A stretch of DNA of 64,000 bases from Methanobrevibacter sp. (GCF_017410345.1 NZ_JAFQQZ010000045.1:90042-154041); one strand, 5' to 3'. Shown: positions 43,707-55,143, numbered from the stretch's first letter. Translations and numbers: made by a program. Notes: generated by a model not told the origin, from the sequence alone.

Positions 43707-45056
43707 ATGGGAAAAGGTGTAGAATTAACTACAACTAAATATCTTATTCACGCTCAAATCAATGCAAACGGAATCGTAGAAAAGCCTGATGTGGTTGGTG
43801 CGGTTTTCGGACAGACTGAAGATCTCTTAAGCAACGATTTAGACTTAAGGGAGCTTCAAAGAACTGGAAGAATAGGAAGAATCCAAGTTATCATTCACTC
43901 AAATGGCGGACGTGCAAAAGGAGAAATCGTAATTCCGTCCAGTTTGGATAGAATTGAAACTGCCATCCTTGCAGCATCCTTGGAAACCATTAACCGTGTA
44001 GGTCCTTGTGAAGCTTCCATTGAAGTTCTTAGAGTTGAAGACGTAAGAGCTGTGAAAAGACAACAAGTTATCAATCGTGCAAAAGAAATCTATATGGGCA
44101 TGATGGAAACTGTCTCTCCAGAAAGCATGAAAATGATTGAGGAAATCAGGGAATCAATGAGAGTTCATGAAATTTCCGAATTCGGAGAGGAAAGACTTCC
44201 TGCAGGTCCAAATGTACATACTTCCGATGCAATCATCGTTGTTGAAGGAAGGAATGATGTTTTAAATTTATTAAAATACGGAATTAAAAACACTGTCGCA
44301 GTTGAAGGAGTCAATATCCCTACCAGTGTAGCTGAATTGACCAAAAAAAGAACTGTAACTGCATTTGTTGACGGTGACCGTGGCGGAGAACTGATCTTAA
44401 AAGAACTCCTGCAAGTTGGAGATGTGGACTACATCACAAGAGCTCCAAGAGGTAAGGAAGTTGAAGACCTTGAAAAAGAAGAAGTCTTGATTGCTTTAAG
44501 AGACAAAGCTCCTACTGAACAGGTTATCAACAATCTTGATTTCAATTTAGACACCCAAACAAGAGGGTCTAAAAATAAAATCAACAGAACCGGTGACAGA
44601 AGAGCAAAAAACTTAAACAAGTCAGACAAGTTCCACGGAAACAAAAACGGCAGAAGCGACCGCAAAGACAAATTCGATAGAAAAGACAGAAAGAATGGGA
44701 GAAGCGATCGCAGAGGAAAAGACAGAAATTCCAGAGGCCGCAGAGACAGAAACAGTGACAGAATTCAAGATAGCAGAATCCAATTATTGAAGAACATGCT
44801 TAAAGATCTGGAAGGAACTGGAAACAGTGAAATCTACGATGATTCTTTAAATTTAATAAAGGAAACTAATGTTGAAACCCTTTATGAGGATTTAAAACAG
44901 GACAATCCAGATGCAGACACCGTCATTTTCGATGGTGTAATCAGCCAAAGATTGGTTGACATCGCATACTCCAAAGGAATCAAGACATTGGTTGCTTTCA
45001 AATCAAGCAGAGTAATCAAAAGACCTGACAAGCTCAGATTAGTTACTTTAAACTAG
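43707..45056 (+). CDS. dnaG: DNA primase DnaG, archaeal type
   Basis: A 449-residue protein. Archaeal DnaG is associated with the exosome and has primase activity. The Toprim core is clear: [11 protein letters not shown] (E180), then VDGDRGG (222-227). The N-terminal region ([40 protein letters not shown]) is family-typical. A basic, low-complexity linker (about 287-352) with repeated RSDRKD- and DRK-type units separates the Toprim core from a C-terminal domain ending [18 protein letters not shown] at 43696-43700 gives good spacing to ATG 43707. An AT-rich 1.1-kb gap precedes it. Confidence 0.96.
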   Translation: MGKGVELTTTKYLIHAQINANGIVEKPDVVGAVFGQTEDLLSNDLDLRELQRTGRIGRIQVIIHSNGGRAKGEIVIPSSLDRIETAILAASLETINRVGPCEASIEVLRVEDVRAVKRQQVINRAKEIYMGMMETVSPESMKMIEEIRESMRVHEISEFGEERLPAGPNVHTSDAIIVVEGRNDVLNLLKYGIKNTVAVEGVNIPTSVAELTKKRTVTAFVDGDRGGELILKELLQVGDVDYITRAPRGKEVEDLEKEEVLIALRDKAPTEQVINNLDFNLDTQTRGSKNKINRTGDRRAKNLNKSDKFHGNKNGRSDRKDKFDRKDRKNGRSDRRGKDRNSRGRRDRNSDRIQDSRIQLLKNMLKDLEGTGNSEIYDDSLNLIKETNVETLYEDLKQDNPDADTVIFDGVISQRLVDIAYSKGIKTLVAFKSSRVIKRPDKLRLVTLN

Positions 45057-45335
45057 ATTTGCTATTTTGGACAATTCCAAATTAAAATAGAAATAAATTA
45101 TTTTATTTCTATTACTTTTTCTTTTTTTATTTTACAATTTTATCATAATTCCATTTTCTCACTTATGTGCTATTTTTTGAAGTTTTTTAAAAATCTTTAA
45201 ATAAAACTAGGAATATATTAAGGTATAACGAAGTAAATATTAGCAAATATTTGTAAATATTAATTTGAAAATTATTTGAATTTTTATCCTAATTTTAGAT
45301 TAATGGGTTTGGGAAAATCTAAAGAAGGAATTTAT

Positions 45336-46334
45336 ATGAATCTTTTTACAGAGCAATTGAACCTATCAAATGAACCGATTCCACAGGCTCCAATAAAACT
45401 GCCTGTTTTAGATGAAAATGGAGAGAAGAAGCATTTGATGGAAGTTTTTGATTTTGAAAGCATGCTCGAGGACTATCTGATTGAACTTGAAATCAGGAAC
45501 TATTCGGAAAACACCATAAAGACATACAGCTCCATCATCCACAACCTGATTAATTATATGAGAAAGGAAGAGAACCTATATGATGGAAAAAGATTCCTGG
45601 CCAGTTTCAGAAAGTACATCCGTGACTTGAAAAGGGACAAGTACCTTACCCAGAATTACATTTACCTGACTACAGTCGTTTCCAAGAAATTCCTAGAATT
45701 CAATGACATCCATTTTCTGGAGGACATCAAGAATCCGAAGAGGACAAAGTCACTTCCCAAATCATTGAATGAAAAGGAAGTCAGGGATTTGATAGAGGCT
45801 GTGGAAATCAAGGAGAATGACACTCCCTTCAAGCAGAAGTCAAAAAGAAGGGACAAGGTAATATTGACCTTACTCTATTCCACAGGTCTTCGTATTTCAG
45901 AACTTGTAAAGCTATTGAAGAGAGACATTGACTTTGACGAGAGAACCATTAGAGTCAGAGGTAAGGGGGACAAGGACAGAATCGTTCTTTTTGATGAGAA
46001 TACAAAAAGGCTTCTGACTGAATATCTTGAACTGGACAAGCATGAGAGCGAATACATCTTTGTGAATAAGAATGGAAACATGCTCACTCCAAGATACGTT
46101 CAGATGATGATAAAGAAGTATGCGGATGAAGCGGGAATCAGAAAGAAGGTTACCCCTCACGTCTTAAGACACTCATTTGCAACACATCTGTTGAAAAATG
46201 GGGTGGACATCCGAGTGATTCAACAATTGCTTGGACATTCAAGCCTTTCAACCACTCAAATCTATACAAGTGTGGATATGGATACAATCAAATCAGTATA
46301 TGATCAGGCAAGAGAACAGGAAAATCAATTATAG
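45336..46334 (+). CDS. xerA: Tyrosine recombinase XerA
   Basis: XerA resolves chromosome dimers at a dif site. The 332-residue protein has an N-terminal SAM-like domain ([20 protein letters not shown]) and the catalytic domain with [15 protein letters not shown] (Arg), [10 protein letters not shown] (Lys region), [12 protein letters not shown] (His-x-x-Arg), [13 protein letters not shown] (His/Trp position and Tyr nucleophile). ATG 45336 is chosen because GAAGGA lies upstream. An earlier frame from 45276 adds 20 residues without a ribosome binding site. No integrase-associated genes, attachment repeats or prophage are nearby, which fits the housekeeping enzyme. Confidence 0.9.
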   Translation: MNLFTEQLNLSNEPIPQAPIKLPVLDENGEKKHLMEVFDFESMLEDYLIELEIRNYSENTIKTYSSIIHNLINYMRKEENLYDGKRFLASFRKYIRDLKRDKYLTQNYIYLTTVVSKKFLEFNDIHFLEDIKNPKRTKSLPKSLNEKEVRDLIEAVEIKENDTPFKQKSKRRDKVILTLLYSTGLRISELVKLLKRDIDFDERTIRVRGKGDKDRIVLFDENTKRLLTEYLELDKHESEYIFVNKNGNMLTPRYVQMMIKKYADEAGIRKKVTPHVLRHSFATHLLKNGVDIRVIQQLLGHSSLSTTQIYTSVDMDTIKSVYDQAREQENQL

Positions 46335-46367
46335 ACAAACATTTTTTAATATAATCATAATTATGGG

Positions 46368-47633
46368 ATGAATAATATGGAGAATTTGCTTCTTATGGGA
46401 ATTGACACAAGACCAATGGTTAATTCTGCACTGAAACTGGATTACAGAACATTTTCCATCAGCTATTTTAAGACTGTAGACTTCAAGATGCCTTATAGTG
46501 AAAAACATGTATTAAATCAGGAAAGTATCATATCCTGTGGAAGATTTGAAGATAATTATTCACCTTCAAAACTTTTTGAATTATTTGAAGATTTATTGCA
46601 TGAAAATGATAATGATGAAAATCATAAAAAGTATGATATCGATAAGATTGTACTCACCACCGGACTTAATGTCAATGACTTCAGTGGAAAATTCAAAAAG
46701 TATAGAAAAATTGTTCGTGGCAATAAGAACACTGAAAATGTTGAGAATAAATTCAAGTTTTACAATAAGTTGAAAAACAAATTTAACGTTCCTCTCACAT
46801 TTCAACCAGTTGATGTAGGGGAACTTAATGAAATTTTACAACAACACATCAACAATCAATTTATTTTAAAACCCATTCAAGGAAGTGGGGGTTTGGGAAT
46901 TTTTCTGCTAAATAATGAAAGTTGTGGTGAATTAAAACAAGTGGATGAAATTTGTCAAAATATTTCCCTTGAAAACTATATACTTCAGGAATATATTGAA
47001 GGAACCAATGTGTCATCATCAGTACTGTCAAGTCATGATGATAGAAAAAATATTATCAATTCAAGATTGATCACCGAACATGACTTATGCAATGATTCAT
47101 ATGAATATTCTGGAAACATTTTACCATTGAATGAAAATAGCTTTAAGATGTTTAATGACAATCGAACAATTAATGGCATAAATATTGATGAGCTAAATGA
47201 TGAGATGAAAAACATATCCGAAGATTTGATGAAGGAATTTGGTCTTGTCGGATCAAATGGTGTTGACTACATCTTGGATAATGATGGTGAATTAAAGATC
47301 ATTGAAATCAATCCAAGATTCCAGGGAACATATGAATTGGTGGAAAATGTGCTTGGCATAAATCTTTTGGATGCACATATCAAAGCATGTGAAGGGGAAA
47401 TGATTGATATTCCGAATCCAAATCAATATTCAGTAAAGAAAATCATTTATGCTAGAAAACAAGTGGATATCGGCAACTTGAACATTCCTAACGTTTATGA
47501 TATCCCTTATCAAGGAGTAAAAATAGAAAAAGACCAGCCAATGGTAACCCTTATCAGTTCAAATAAGGATTTGGAAACAGCATTGAATGATATAAAAATA
47601 GCTGAAGAAGAAGTTTATAGGAATATTGATTAA
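46368..47633 (+). CDS. ATP-grasp ligase of unknown specificity
   Basis: A 421-residue ATP-grasp protein. N-terminal region: LLLMGIDTRPMVNSALKL. The ATP-grasp core shows KLKNKFNVPLTFQPV, FILKPIQGSGGLGIFLL, YILQEYIEGTNVSSSVL, GLVGSNGVDYILD and IIEINPRFQGTYEL, with the Mg-binding E-x-N. The C-terminal part YDIPYQGVKIEKDQPMVTLI is typical of carboligases in the COG2232-like group. It joins a carboxylate to an amine or thiol with ATP. The substrate is unknown. ATG 46368 and 46377 are both possible; GGGATGA fits the second better. Confidence 0.85.
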   Translation: MNNMENLLLMGIDTRPMVNSALKLDYRTFSISYFKTVDFKMPYSEKHVLNQESIISCGRFEDNYSPSKLFELFEDLLHENDNDENHKKYDIDKIVLTTGLNVNDFSGKFKKYRKIVRGNKNTENVENKFKFYNKLKNKFNVPLTFQPVDVGELNEILQQHINNQFILKPIQGSGGLGIFLLNNESCGELKQVDEICQNISLENYILQEYIEGTNVSSSVLSSHDDRKNIINSRLITEHDLCNDSYEYSGNILPLNENSFKMFNDNRTINGINIDELNDEMKNISEDLMKEFGLVGSNGVDYILDNDGELKIIEINPRFQGTYELVENVLGINLLDAHIKACEGEMIDIPNPNQYSVKKIIYARKQVDIGNLNIPNVYDIPYQGVKIEKDQPMVTLISSNKDLETALNDIKIAEEEVYRNID

Positions 47634-47691
47634 AAAATTAATGATTGGCAAAAATAGAAGAATAAGAAAATAAAAATAATATCTGATTCAA

Positions 47692-47847
47692 TCAAAAGTG
47701 GATAACTCCAACTAAAATCAAAATAAAAATGATTGTGCCTATGACCATCAGGAAGGTAGTCATGATCATAACACCCGTAATGCCCATGAACAATTTTGCC
47801 TTATTGTCAGGATCTTTTAAAAATTGATGAATTGGGTCTCTTTTCAT
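47692..47847 (-). CDS. 51-residue small membrane protein
   Basis: From ATG 47847, with GGTGAAATA immediately upstream, the frame encodes MKRDPIHQFLKDPDNKAKLF, then a membrane region MGITGVMIMTTFLMVIGTII and FILILVGVIHF. There is one long or two short helices. A 12-residue longer frame from 47883 lacks a ribosome binding site. It is convergent with the ATP-grasp gene. The short cytoplasmic head with PDNKAK is distinctive. Function unknown. Confidence 0.7.
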   Translation of the reverse strand: MKRDPIHQFLKDPDNKAKLFMGITGVMIMTTFLMVIGTIIFILILVGVIHF

Positions 47848-48017
47848 TATTTCACCATTCAAATCTAAGTTTATTAAATACAATATAATATATTAAAAAA
47901 GAACTTATTAAATTTTACTTAAAAAACTTTTTTTTAAAAACATAAAAGATTATAAAATAATATAAAAATAGACATTAAAGATATAACAGTGTTATAATTA
48001 TCCTCTAAAAAAATTGA

Positions 48018-48089
48018 TAGTCCCGAGCGGAGTCGAACCGCCGTCTCCGGGTCCAAAGCCTAGAAGGATTACCACTACCCCACGGGACT
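48018..48089 (-). tRNA. tRNA-Gln (anticodon TTG)
   Basis: A 72-nt cloverleaf on the minus strand. The acceptor AGTCCCG/CGGGACT pairs perfectly with discriminator A. The D stem GGGT/ATCC carries the loop AGTGGTA. The anticodon loop CTTTGGA has anticodon TTG. The T arm GGCGG-TTCGACT-CCGCT has one G-T pair. The anticodon stem CTAGG/CCCGG has one A-C mismatch and one T-G pair. CCA is not encoded. No intron is seen. Confidence 0.93.
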
Positions 48090-48215
48090 ATACAACATAA
48101 TTACTTTGTTAAACATAATATATAAAGTTAACTAATATTTGAAATTGAAAATTTTTTTTAGATTGATTAAACTGATTAAAAAACTATTTAAGCACTCTAT
48201 GATAAAGATAATTGT

Positions 48216-48767
48216 ATGAGTTTGACAATGGAAATACTGAATTTGCCAATGAATATTCTTATAGGAAATGTGATTTCGTTAATTGCTGGAATCTTTATCA
48301 TGATCAGTTTGGTTGTAAACGATGATAAAAAGGCATATAAATTTCAGTTTTTGAATACCAGCACATTGGTGATCGCTTCATTTTTCTTTAATTCGGTAGT
48401 TGGTGCGGTTGTTTTGGCAATAGCATCACTGAGACTTCTTTTAGTAATTAAAGACAGATTTACAATGAGATGGGCTGTGATTACTCTTGTTCTATCAATA
48501 GCTATCGGCCTTGCTGTAAATGAATTGGGAGTGGTTGGCCTGATTCCAATTGTTGCTGTAACCCAAATTACAATATGCAATTATGCATATAAGGAGATCA
48601 GATGGATCAAGCTTAGCCTTATCATAAATGAAGCATTTTACATATTTTACTTCTATCTTGTATTCGATTTCGTATCAACATTTGTGCAAATCGTTACTGT
48701 AGCAATAGGTTGCGTTTCATATATTAAATTAGTTCATGATAGAAATTCAATGGTTCCTGCAGCTTAA
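48216..48767 (+). CDS. YgjV-like inner membrane protein
   Basis: A 183-residue membrane protein with six predicted helices, matching the Imp-YgjV family: IGNVISLIAGIFIMISLVVN, KKAYKFQFLNTSTLVIASFF, NSVVGAVVLAIASLRLLLVI, and the paired C-terminal helices. The family is mainly bacterial and its role is unknown. It is next to tRNA-Gln but divergent. No strong ribosome binding site precedes ATG 48216; the leader is short. Confidence 0.75.
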   Translation: MSLTMEILNLPMNILIGNVISLIAGIFIMISLVVNDDKKAYKFQFLNTSTLVIASFFFNSVVGAVVLAIASLRLLLVIKDRFTMRWAVITLVLSIAIGLAVNELGVVGLIPIVAVTQITICNYAYKEIRWIKLSLIINEAFYIFYFYLVFDFVSTFVQIVTVAIGCVSYIKLVHDRNSMVPAA

Positions 48768-49070
48768 TCATTCCATTGCGGGAATTAAATTTACTTTTTT
48801 TAATGATAATTTATCAAATTTAATTAATCAAATAATAAATTAAAATAATCAATCCACTCTTTTTAAGAATTAAAATAAGTTAAAATAGTTTAGAAATAGC
48901 TAAAAAATTGATTAAAATAGATTAGAATAACAAAAATAGTTAAAAATAATAAAAAAAGATTAAAAACAATATAATTTAAAATAAAAAAATAATGGAAATA
49001 ATAAAATTAAGATATAAATACTATCCTACTTCAACAATTGAAATATGAATGTATTTAATCCAAATTTTAA
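48768..49070. other. AT-rich spacer after the YgjV-like gene
   Basis: About 300 bases of A/T-rich sequence with repeated TTAAAATAG/AAAATAGTTA units (48880-48950). It separates two converging genes. No gene or clear hairpin was found. Confidence 0.5.
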
Positions 49071-49760
49071 TTATTCGTTTTGAGCTGCTTTTAATTGAGC
49101 TTTTGCTAAAGCTTCTGCTTCGTTTTTCTCGATTGTAGATCTGATCATCTTCATTCTTACGAAGTTTTCCCTTTCCATCTCTTCAAGTTTCATATTGATT
49201 GACTTGATTGTAGCTTGGAATCTAGGAATCATAATGTGCTCAAGAGAGTTTACTCTACGCTTGGTAGCTTCAATCTCATCAGCCAAAAGATAGATGGTCT
49301 TTTCGATTTCTCCCAATTCAATGATGTATTTCAAAGCGGTCTCGAATTTCTTAGCCGCTTCGTCCAATTGAATGGAAGTGTCGGATAAACCGTATCCTCT
49401 GTCAACTAAAGTTCTTGATTCCATTTCCATATCTGCGATAGGTACGGAAACTCCCATAATACTTCTTGAAGAAATGTCTACTTTAACAGATTCTTTAACA
49501 GATAAAGCTGCCCTTTGAACAGCCAAGTCACCCATTGTAATTTGAGCTTCGGTAAGTGCTTCGTAAGCTTGAGATAAATTAAGCTCAGCGTTTTCCCTTG
49601 CACCTTTAACTCTATCCAAGATGTCGAAGAACTCCTTAATCAAAGCGTCCCTTTTCTGTTTTAACAGACTGTGACCTTTGACTGCAAGTTTTTCCCTATC
49701 TTTAAGAGCCAATAGCTCCATACGGGTTGGGTTAATACCGTCAAGTATTTCTTCTGCCAT
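49071..49760 (-). CDS. atpD: A-type ATP synthase subunit D
   Basis: This is the central stalk subunit, joining the rotor ring to the A3B3 catalytic head. The 229-residue protein is an antiparallel coiled coil with family motifs [31 protein letters not shown] and a C-terminal [20 protein letters not shown]. It is the last gene of the operon, 69 bases after atpB. GGAGGATAGT precedes ATG 49760. Confidence 0.96.
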   Translation of the reverse strand: MAEEILDGINPTRMELLALKDREKLAVKGHSLLKQKRDALIKEFFDILDRVKGARENAELNLSQAYEALTEAQITMGDLAVQRAALSVKESVKVDISSRSIMGVSVPIADMEMESRTLVDRGYGLSDTSIQLDEAAKKFETALKYIIELGEIEKTIYLLADEIEATKRRVNSLEHIMIPRFQATIKSINMKLEEMERENFVRMKMIRSTIEKNEAEALAKAQLKAAQNE

Positions 49761-49829
49761 ACTATCCTCCTAAAAGATAATATTCCTAATGAATAACTTA
49801 AATTCTGATGAATTTAGAAAATATTAGAC

Positions 49830-51215
49830 TTATTCTGGGTAATATTTTTCAATAAATTCATCTTTTACTCTTTTAAGTTCAGTCTTAGGCAATATGGTTA
49901 ATAATTTCCAACCAAGATCTAAAGTTTCTACAATACTTCTGTCTTCGTCTTTAGCTTGAGTGATGAACTCATCTTCGAAAGCTTGAGCAAATGCCAAGAA
50001 ACTTTGGTCCCTTTCAGTAAGAGCATCTTCCCCTACTACTGCAACCAAGTCTCTTAAGTTACGTCCTTCTGCGTAAGCGGAATAAAGCTGGTCAGATACA
50101 CCACTGTGGTCATCACGAGTTTTGTCTCCACCGATACCACCACTCATCAAACGAGATAAGGATGGAAGTACGTCTACAGGTGGGTAAATACCTTTCCTGT
50201 GAATATCCCTACTGAGTACGATTTGTCCTTCAGTAATATATCCGGTTAAGTCAGGAATTGGGTGAGTAATATCGTCTTGAGGCATAACCAATATAGGCAT
50301 CTGAGTAATTGAACCGTCTTTACCTGCAATACGTCCTGCACGTTCGTAAATACCGGCTAAGTCAGTGTACATGTAACCAGGGTAACCTCTACGACCAGGT
50401 ACTTCGTCCCTAGCTGCGGAAATTTCCCTTAATGCTTCACAGTAGTTGGATAAGTCAGTGAGGATAACCAATACGTGCATACCAAGTTCAAATGCCATGT
50501 ATTCAGCAGTTGTGAGTGCCATCTTAGGAGTAAGAATCCTTTCAATAGCAGGGTCGTCTGCCAAGTTCATGAATACAGTTACCTTTTCCAATGCTCCAGT
50601 TCTTTCAAAGTCTCTCATAAAGAAGTTTGCTTCTTCGTGAGTAATACCCATAGCAGCAAAAATTACTGCAAACTCGTCATCGGAACCTACTACTTTAGCT
50701 TGTCTTGCAATTTGAGCAGCTAAGTCGTTGTGTGGTAAACCGGATCCTGAAAAGATAGGTAACTTTTGTCCTCTTACCAAAGTGTTCATTCCATCAATAG
50801 TGGAAATACCGGTTTGGATAAACTCTGCAGGGAATTCTCTTGATGCAGGGTTCATTGGGTTACCGTTAATATCCAATTCCTTTTCTGGGATGATTTCTGG
50901 ACCACCGTCAATAGGTTTACCAGTACCGTCGAAGATACGACCCATCATGTCTTTTGAAACACCGATTTTAGCGGTTTCACCAGTAAATCTTACTTTGGTG
51001 TTCAAGGTGTTTAAGTCAGTAGTACCTTCGAATACTTGAACAACAGCAACATCATCTTTAACTTCTAATACTTGTCCTCTTCTGTGTTCACCGGTAGGAG
51101 CTTCAATTTCTACGATTTCGTTATAAGCTACACCTTCAACACCTTCTACTACCATCAAAGGACCAGAAACTTCAGAAACTGTTGTATATTCTCTTGTTTT
51201 AATATCAGCATTCAT
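49830..51215 (-). CDS. atpB: A-type ATP synthase subunit B
   Basis: The regulatory, non-catalytic nucleotide-binding subunit of the head. At 461 residues it has the expected length and shows [20 protein letters not shown] instead of a full Walker A, plus [40 protein letters not shown] and TLPKTEL-like C-terminus. Start ATG 51215 lies two bases after the atpA stop, so coupling is tight. Confidence 0.98.
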   Translation of the reverse strand: MNADIKTREYTTVSEVSGPLMVVEGVEGVAYNEIVEIEAPTGEHRRGQVLEVKDDVAVVQVFEGTTDLNTLNTKVRFTGETAKIGVSKDMMGRIFDGTGKPIDGGPEIIPEKELDINGNPMNPASREFPAEFIQTGISTIDGMNTLVRGQKLPIFSGSGLPHNDLAAQIARQAKVVGSDDEFAVIFAAMGITHEEANFFMRDFERTGALEKVTVFMNLADDPAIERILTPKMALTTAEYMAFELGMHVLVILTDLSNYCEALREISAARDEVPGRRGYPGYMYTDLAGIYERAGRIAGKDGSITQMPILVMPQDDITHPIPDLTGYITEGQIVLSRDIHRKGIYPPVDVLPSLSRLMSGGIGGDKTRDDHSGVSDQLYSAYAEGRNLRDLVAVVGEDALTERDQSFLAFAQAFEDEFITQAKDEDRSIVETLDLGWKLLTILPKTELKRVKDEFIEKYYPE

Positions 51216-51217
51216 TT

Positions 51218-52972
51218 TTATACCTCAGCACATTGTGTTACAACTTTTTCTTGAATTTCTTTGATTCTTGCTTCAAATTCATCTTCTGGGATGTATTTCA
51301 TTCTAGCAATGTCCTCTTTAACAGTTAAAGCTGCAATATCCTTTACATCTGCACCACGTTCTACAGCACCACTTGCTGCTTCGTGGAATTTAAGAATGGT
51401 TGCTAACATACCTGCTTGTTTGGATGGAGAACAGTAAGTGTCTACATCGTCGTATGCGTTTTGCTGCAAGAAGTCTTCTCTTAACATACGGGTGGTTTCG
51501 AGTACAACTTGTTCAGAATCTGGCAATGCGTCAGGACCTACTAACTGTACAATTTCTTCAAGCTCGGATTCTTTTTGTAATAATACCATAGCTTGGTCCC
51601 TGTTTGCTCTCCATTCATCTGAAGCGTTTTCTTGCCACCAGTTGGTAATACTTTCTACGTATAAAGAGTAACTTTGTAGCCAGTTAATGGAAGGGAAGTG
51701 ACGTTTATCTGCAAGAGATGCGTCCAATGCCCAAAATACTTTACAGATACGTAAGGTGTTCTGGGTAACCGGTTCGGATAAGTCCCCACCAGGAGGTGAT
51801 ACCGCACCTACTACAGTAACGGAAGATTCCTTAGGATCTTGACCAAGGGTGATAACCCTTCCAGCTCTTTCGTAGAACTGTGCAAGTCTGGATGCTAAGT
51901 ATGCTGGGTAACCTTCTTCCCCAGGCATTTCTTCCAATCTTCCTGAAATCTCCCTCATAGCTTCTGCCCATCTGGAAGTTGAGTCTGCCATGAGCGCTAC
52001 GTCGTAACCTTGGTCACGGAAGTATTCAGCAATAGTAATACCAGTGTATACACATGCTTCACGAGCTGCTACTGGCATGTTGGAAGTGTTTGCAATAAGA
52101 ACGGTTCTGTCCATGATTGGATTTCCGGTCTTAGGGTCAGTAAGGAATGGGAACTCGGTAAGTACCTCAGTCATTTCGTTTCCACGTTCTCCACATCCAA
52201 TATATACCACAATATCTGCGTCTGCCCATTTAGCTAATTGCTGTTGGGTAACAGTCTTACCTGAACCGAAAGGACCAGGAATAGCTGCTGCTCCTCCTTT
52301 AGCTAAACAGAAGAAAGTGTCTTGTGCTCTTTGACCGGTAATAAGTGGAATGTCCGGATCCAATTTTTCTTGGTATGGACGACCTTTACGTACAGGCCAT
52401 TTTTGCAACATTTGAATTTCTTCAATTCCATCATCGGTTTCTACTTCTGCAATAGTTTCAAGTACTGTGTATTCTGCTTGTGCAGCAATAGACTTAATGG
52501 TACCTTCAATCATTGGTGGAACCATAATTTTTTGAACAACTGCAGATGTTTCTTGTACTTGTCCGAGTACATCTCCACCAGTGACTTTGTCTCCTACTTT
52601 AGCGATAGGTTCGAAAGTCCATTTTTTCTCTTTGTCAATAGAGTCCACATCAATACCTCTAGCGATGTAATCACCAGAAATACCTTTGATGACTTCTAAA
52701 GGTCTTTGAATTCCATCAAAAATGGAACCCATTACACCAGGTCCAAGTTCTACAGACAATGGACCTCCAGTACTTTCCACTTTCTCACCAGGTTTTACCC
52801 CAGCGGTTTCTTCATAAACTTGAATGGTAGCGGTGTCACCTTCGAGCTCAATAATCTCTCCGATAAGCTTAGCGTCACCTACTCTTACCACTTCATACAT
52901 TTGAGTTCCTCTCATCCCATCTGCGACGATAACAGGACCTGCAATTTTAATAATATTTCCTTCATTAATCAT
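51218..52972 (-). CDS. atpA: A-type ATP synthase subunit A
   Basis: The catalytic subunit. Walker A GPFGSGKT is at 233-240, with [36 protein letters not shown] and [12 protein letters not shown] in order. The 584-residue length shows there is no intein. ATG 52972 overlaps the atpF stop by four bases. The A1 head would make ATP from the ion gradient maintained by methanogenesis. Confidence 0.98.
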   Translation of the reverse strand: MINEGNIIKIAGPVIVADGMRGTQMYEVVRVGDAKLIGEIIELEGDTATIQVYEETAGVKPGEKVESTGGPLSVELGPGVMGSIFDGIQRPLEVIKGISGDYIARGIDVDSIDKEKKWTFEPIAKVGDKVTGGDVLGQVQETSAVVQKIMVPPMIEGTIKSIAAQAEYTVLETIAEVETDDGIEEIQMLQKWPVRKGRPYQEKLDPDIPLITGQRAQDTFFCLAKGGAAAIPGPFGSGKTVTQQQLAKWADADIVVYIGCGERGNEMTEVLTEFPFLTDPKTGNPIMDRTVLIANTSNMPVAAREACVYTGITIAEYFRDQGYDVALMADSTSRWAEAMREISGRLEEMPGEEGYPAYLASRLAQFYERAGRVITLGQDPKESSVTVVGAVSPPGGDLSEPVTQNTLRICKVFWALDASLADKRHFPSINWLQSYSLYVESITNWWQENASDEWRANRDQAMVLLQKESELEEIVQLVGPDALPDSEQVVLETTRMLREDFLQQNAYDDVDTYCSPSKQAGMLATILKFHEAASGAVERGADVKDIAALTVKEDIARMKYIPEDEFEARIKEIQEKVVTQCAEV

Positions 52973-53286
52973 TTAACCATCTCTACCCCGATAACTCTCT
53001 TAATAAGAGCTGCCATTTGATCGGCACCGCCTTCAGATGAACCAGACTTATCTGGTATCTCAATAACCATTGGTAACACATCAGAACCAAGACGTTTATT
53101 AATATGTTCTCTTATGTTATCAGCTATCTTTTGTGTAATTATAATAATTGAAATTTCATCGTTCAATAACTCATCAAGAGCATTTTTAGCTTCTTCATCA
53201 TTATTTACAATAATACCTTTTTTAACTCCACCAAGTTTAAAACCAGTGACAGTATCGATATCTCCGATTATAGCGACATCACTCAT
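52969..53286 (-). CDS. atpF: A-type ATP synthase subunit F
   Basis: A 105-residue Rossmann-like subunit at the central stalk: [59 protein letters not shown]. It overlaps atpC and atpA by four bases on each side. Confidence 0.96.
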   Translation of the reverse strand: MSDVAIIGDIDTVTGFKLGGVKKGIIVNNDEEAKNALDELLNDEISIIIITQKIADNIREHINKRLGSDVLPMVIEIPDKSGSSEGGADQMAALIKRVIGVEMVK

Positions 53287-54437
53287 ACTAACATCTCCCT
53301 AATTTTAGATATTGGGAAGTCTTCTTCTCTTTTAGCTCTTGCAATGACTTTCAAGTTTTTGACTTCAACCTCTTTTTGAGACAAGAATCCAATTATAGGT
53401 CCAATGCCTAAAGGCTTTTTCATGGAATAGGATTTTGCAGAGTCGACTAAAAACTTGTCTAAAGCCTTTTCAAAGAGAGCTACAGATCCAGTTTCATTGT
53501 ATTCCGGAAGTACATCAGTAAGCACATCAGAGTATTTGGTTCCTTCCAAAGAGGAAATAACTCCAGTGACATCTTCTGCTTCCATAAGATCTTTAAGCTT
53601 CCATTCTCTTAATTGATATCCACTATCAATCATGTAAGGACTGATAGCATCATAATCTAATCCATCAACTTTTGCTCTTAATATTAATTTAATGTTAGCT
53701 ACGTCAACTTGATTTCCAACATATGAATAGAGAATTTGCTTGTTCTCATCAGATGGTGTTTCTGAGGAAGCAAGGAGCTTGTCCAAATAATATTTGTCCA
53801 ATGCGGATTCTAAAGGAAGGACCATGTTTGTCTTTTCATATTCAGGAAGCACTTCTTCTAAAATCGGCGCATACTCAGTTCCATCCAATCCTGCAACAAC
53901 ATCGGTTACAGTGTCAGCATCACTTAAACGTTGTAAATCTTCGTATAAGGAACCTGTAGGAATTAAAAGTTCTTCAGTAGCCTCTTTGCTTAATCCTGCC
54001 TCTTTGGCAGTGAGCAAGCTTTTAATATTAGCAATGTCAGATTTCTTTGCCATCACTTTAAATGAAGATTGAATTTCTTTAGGAGCCATACGTGAAACCA
54101 AATCGTAAGTTTCACCAAGTTGAATGTCTAATGCCTTTTCAAGTGTATAATTATCCAAGTATTCAGCATAGTCAGGAGATCCTCTGAGATAGTTGGTAAT
54201 TTCCTCAACGTTGTTTGCTTCAACAAGTTCGGAAATCTGTTTGTCATCAAACAATCTTCCTTTTCTTGCTCTTACTCTCGCATTAGGATGAAGATATGGA
54301 TAAACATCTAAAATTGGTCTAGTTGCAACAATTACAATAATTGCACCAATAACTACAAATGCTAAAAGAACTATTGCTAAAAATGCCTCATTGGAAAGTC
54401 CTAAGGAACTTATGATTGTAGCAATTTCATCAGCCAT
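53283..54437 (-). CDS. atpC: A-type ATP synthase subunit C
   Basis: This subunit links the rotor ring to the D/F stalk (the d subunit of V-ATPases). The 384-residue protein has an N-terminal membrane helix (about 18-40, FLAIVLLAFVVIGAIIVIVA) that is longer than in many archaeal relatives, then YPYLHPNARVRARKGRLFDD and repeated helical segments. atpF overlaps its end by four bases. Confidence 0.95.
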   Translation of the reverse strand: MADEIATIISSLGLSNEAFLAIVLLAFVVIGAIIVIVATRPILDVYPYLHPNARVRARKGRLFDDKQISELVEANNVEEITNYLRGSPDYAEYLDNYTLEKALDIQLGETYDLVSRMAPKEIQSSFKVMAKKSDIANIKSLLTAKEAGLSKEATEELLIPTGSLYEDLQRLSDADTVTDVVAGLDGTEYAPILEEVLPEYEKTNMVLPLESALDKYYLDKLLASSETPSDENKQILYSYVGNQVDVANIKLILRAKVDGLDYDAISPYMIDSGYQLREWKLKDLMEAEDVTGVISSLEGTKYSDVLTDVLPEYNETGSVALFEKALDKFLVDSAKSYSMKKPLGIGPIIGFLSQKEVEVKNLKVIARAKREEDFPISKIREMLV

Positions 54438-54449
54438 AATTCATCTCTC

Positions 54450-55130
54450 CTAATCAAATAAAGTTTTTGCAACTTCTGAACGTAATGATTTCTTAAATCT
54501 TAACATTCTAGATTCAATAGTGTTATTAACTTGAATTTCACCATTTCTAGTTCTTAATATAGCTCCACCAATAGTGTCGATAGGTTCACCAATCTCTAAG
54601 GTAGTGTCAACATCAGTTTCAAGGGAAACTTCTGTAGCGATTAAATTAAGGTCAGAAGGTTCTTCACGTTTGATTAAAGCTTTGATCAAACCTATGATAG
54701 TGTCTAATTTATCGCTGACTTTAGGAATGTCATCCTCTTTCAATAAGACGATTAAGTCTCCACCACCAATCTCTACAGCTGCTTCTTTAATCATTTCAAC
54801 TAAAGCATCAACATATTCTGGGTCATTGGTATTTGCCATATTTGTCAAATCTTCAGTAGCTTTATTGAAAGCTTCTTCGATTACTTCTTCTTTTGCCCCT
54901 AATTCTGCCCTACGAGCATTCATTTTAGCTTCAGAAATAATTTGTTGATATCTCATTTCCGCTTGCTTTGCGGCATCTTCTGAGATCTTAACTTTTGTAG
55001 CTTCAGCTCTTTTTTCACCATCAGCTAAAATGGCATCAACTTTCACTTGAGCTTCACTTTTATTTGCATCAGCTTTTGCTTGAGCATCGGACATTATGTT
55101 AGAGACAATTTTGTCTGCTCCAGAGCTCAT
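54450..55130 (-). CDS. atpE: A-type ATP synthase subunit E
   Basis: A 226-residue peripheral stalk subunit: an Ala/Lys/Glu-rich N-terminal coiled coil (about 10-100) and a globular C-terminus with DTIGGAILRTRNGEIQVNNT. It lies 12 bases upstream of atpC and 13 after atpK. It pairs with subunit H. Confidence 0.95.
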   Translation of the reverse strand: MSSGADKIVSNIMSDAQAKADANKSEAQVKVDAILADGEKRAEATKVKISEDAAKQAEMRYQQIISEAKMNARRAELGAKEEVIEEAFNKATEDLTNMANTNDPEYVDALVEMIKEAAVEIGGGDLIVLLKEDDIPKVSDKLDTIIGLIKALIKREEPSDLNLIATEVSLETDVDTTLEIGEPIDTIGGAILRTRNGEIQVNNTIESRMLRFKKSLRSEVAKTLFD

Positions 55131-55143
55131 ATAACTGACCTCC

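Noticed and set aside
45336..46334. Integrase of a prophage or genomic island
   Set aside because: The protein fits the chromosomal XerA family, and no att-like repeats, tRNA-end copies or phage genes lie nearby; tRNA-Gln is intact at 48018.
52969..53286. Antisense and shifted open frames across the atp operon
   Set aside because: They follow the codon structure of the real genes and have no independent support; the real subunits have overlapping starts and family motifs.
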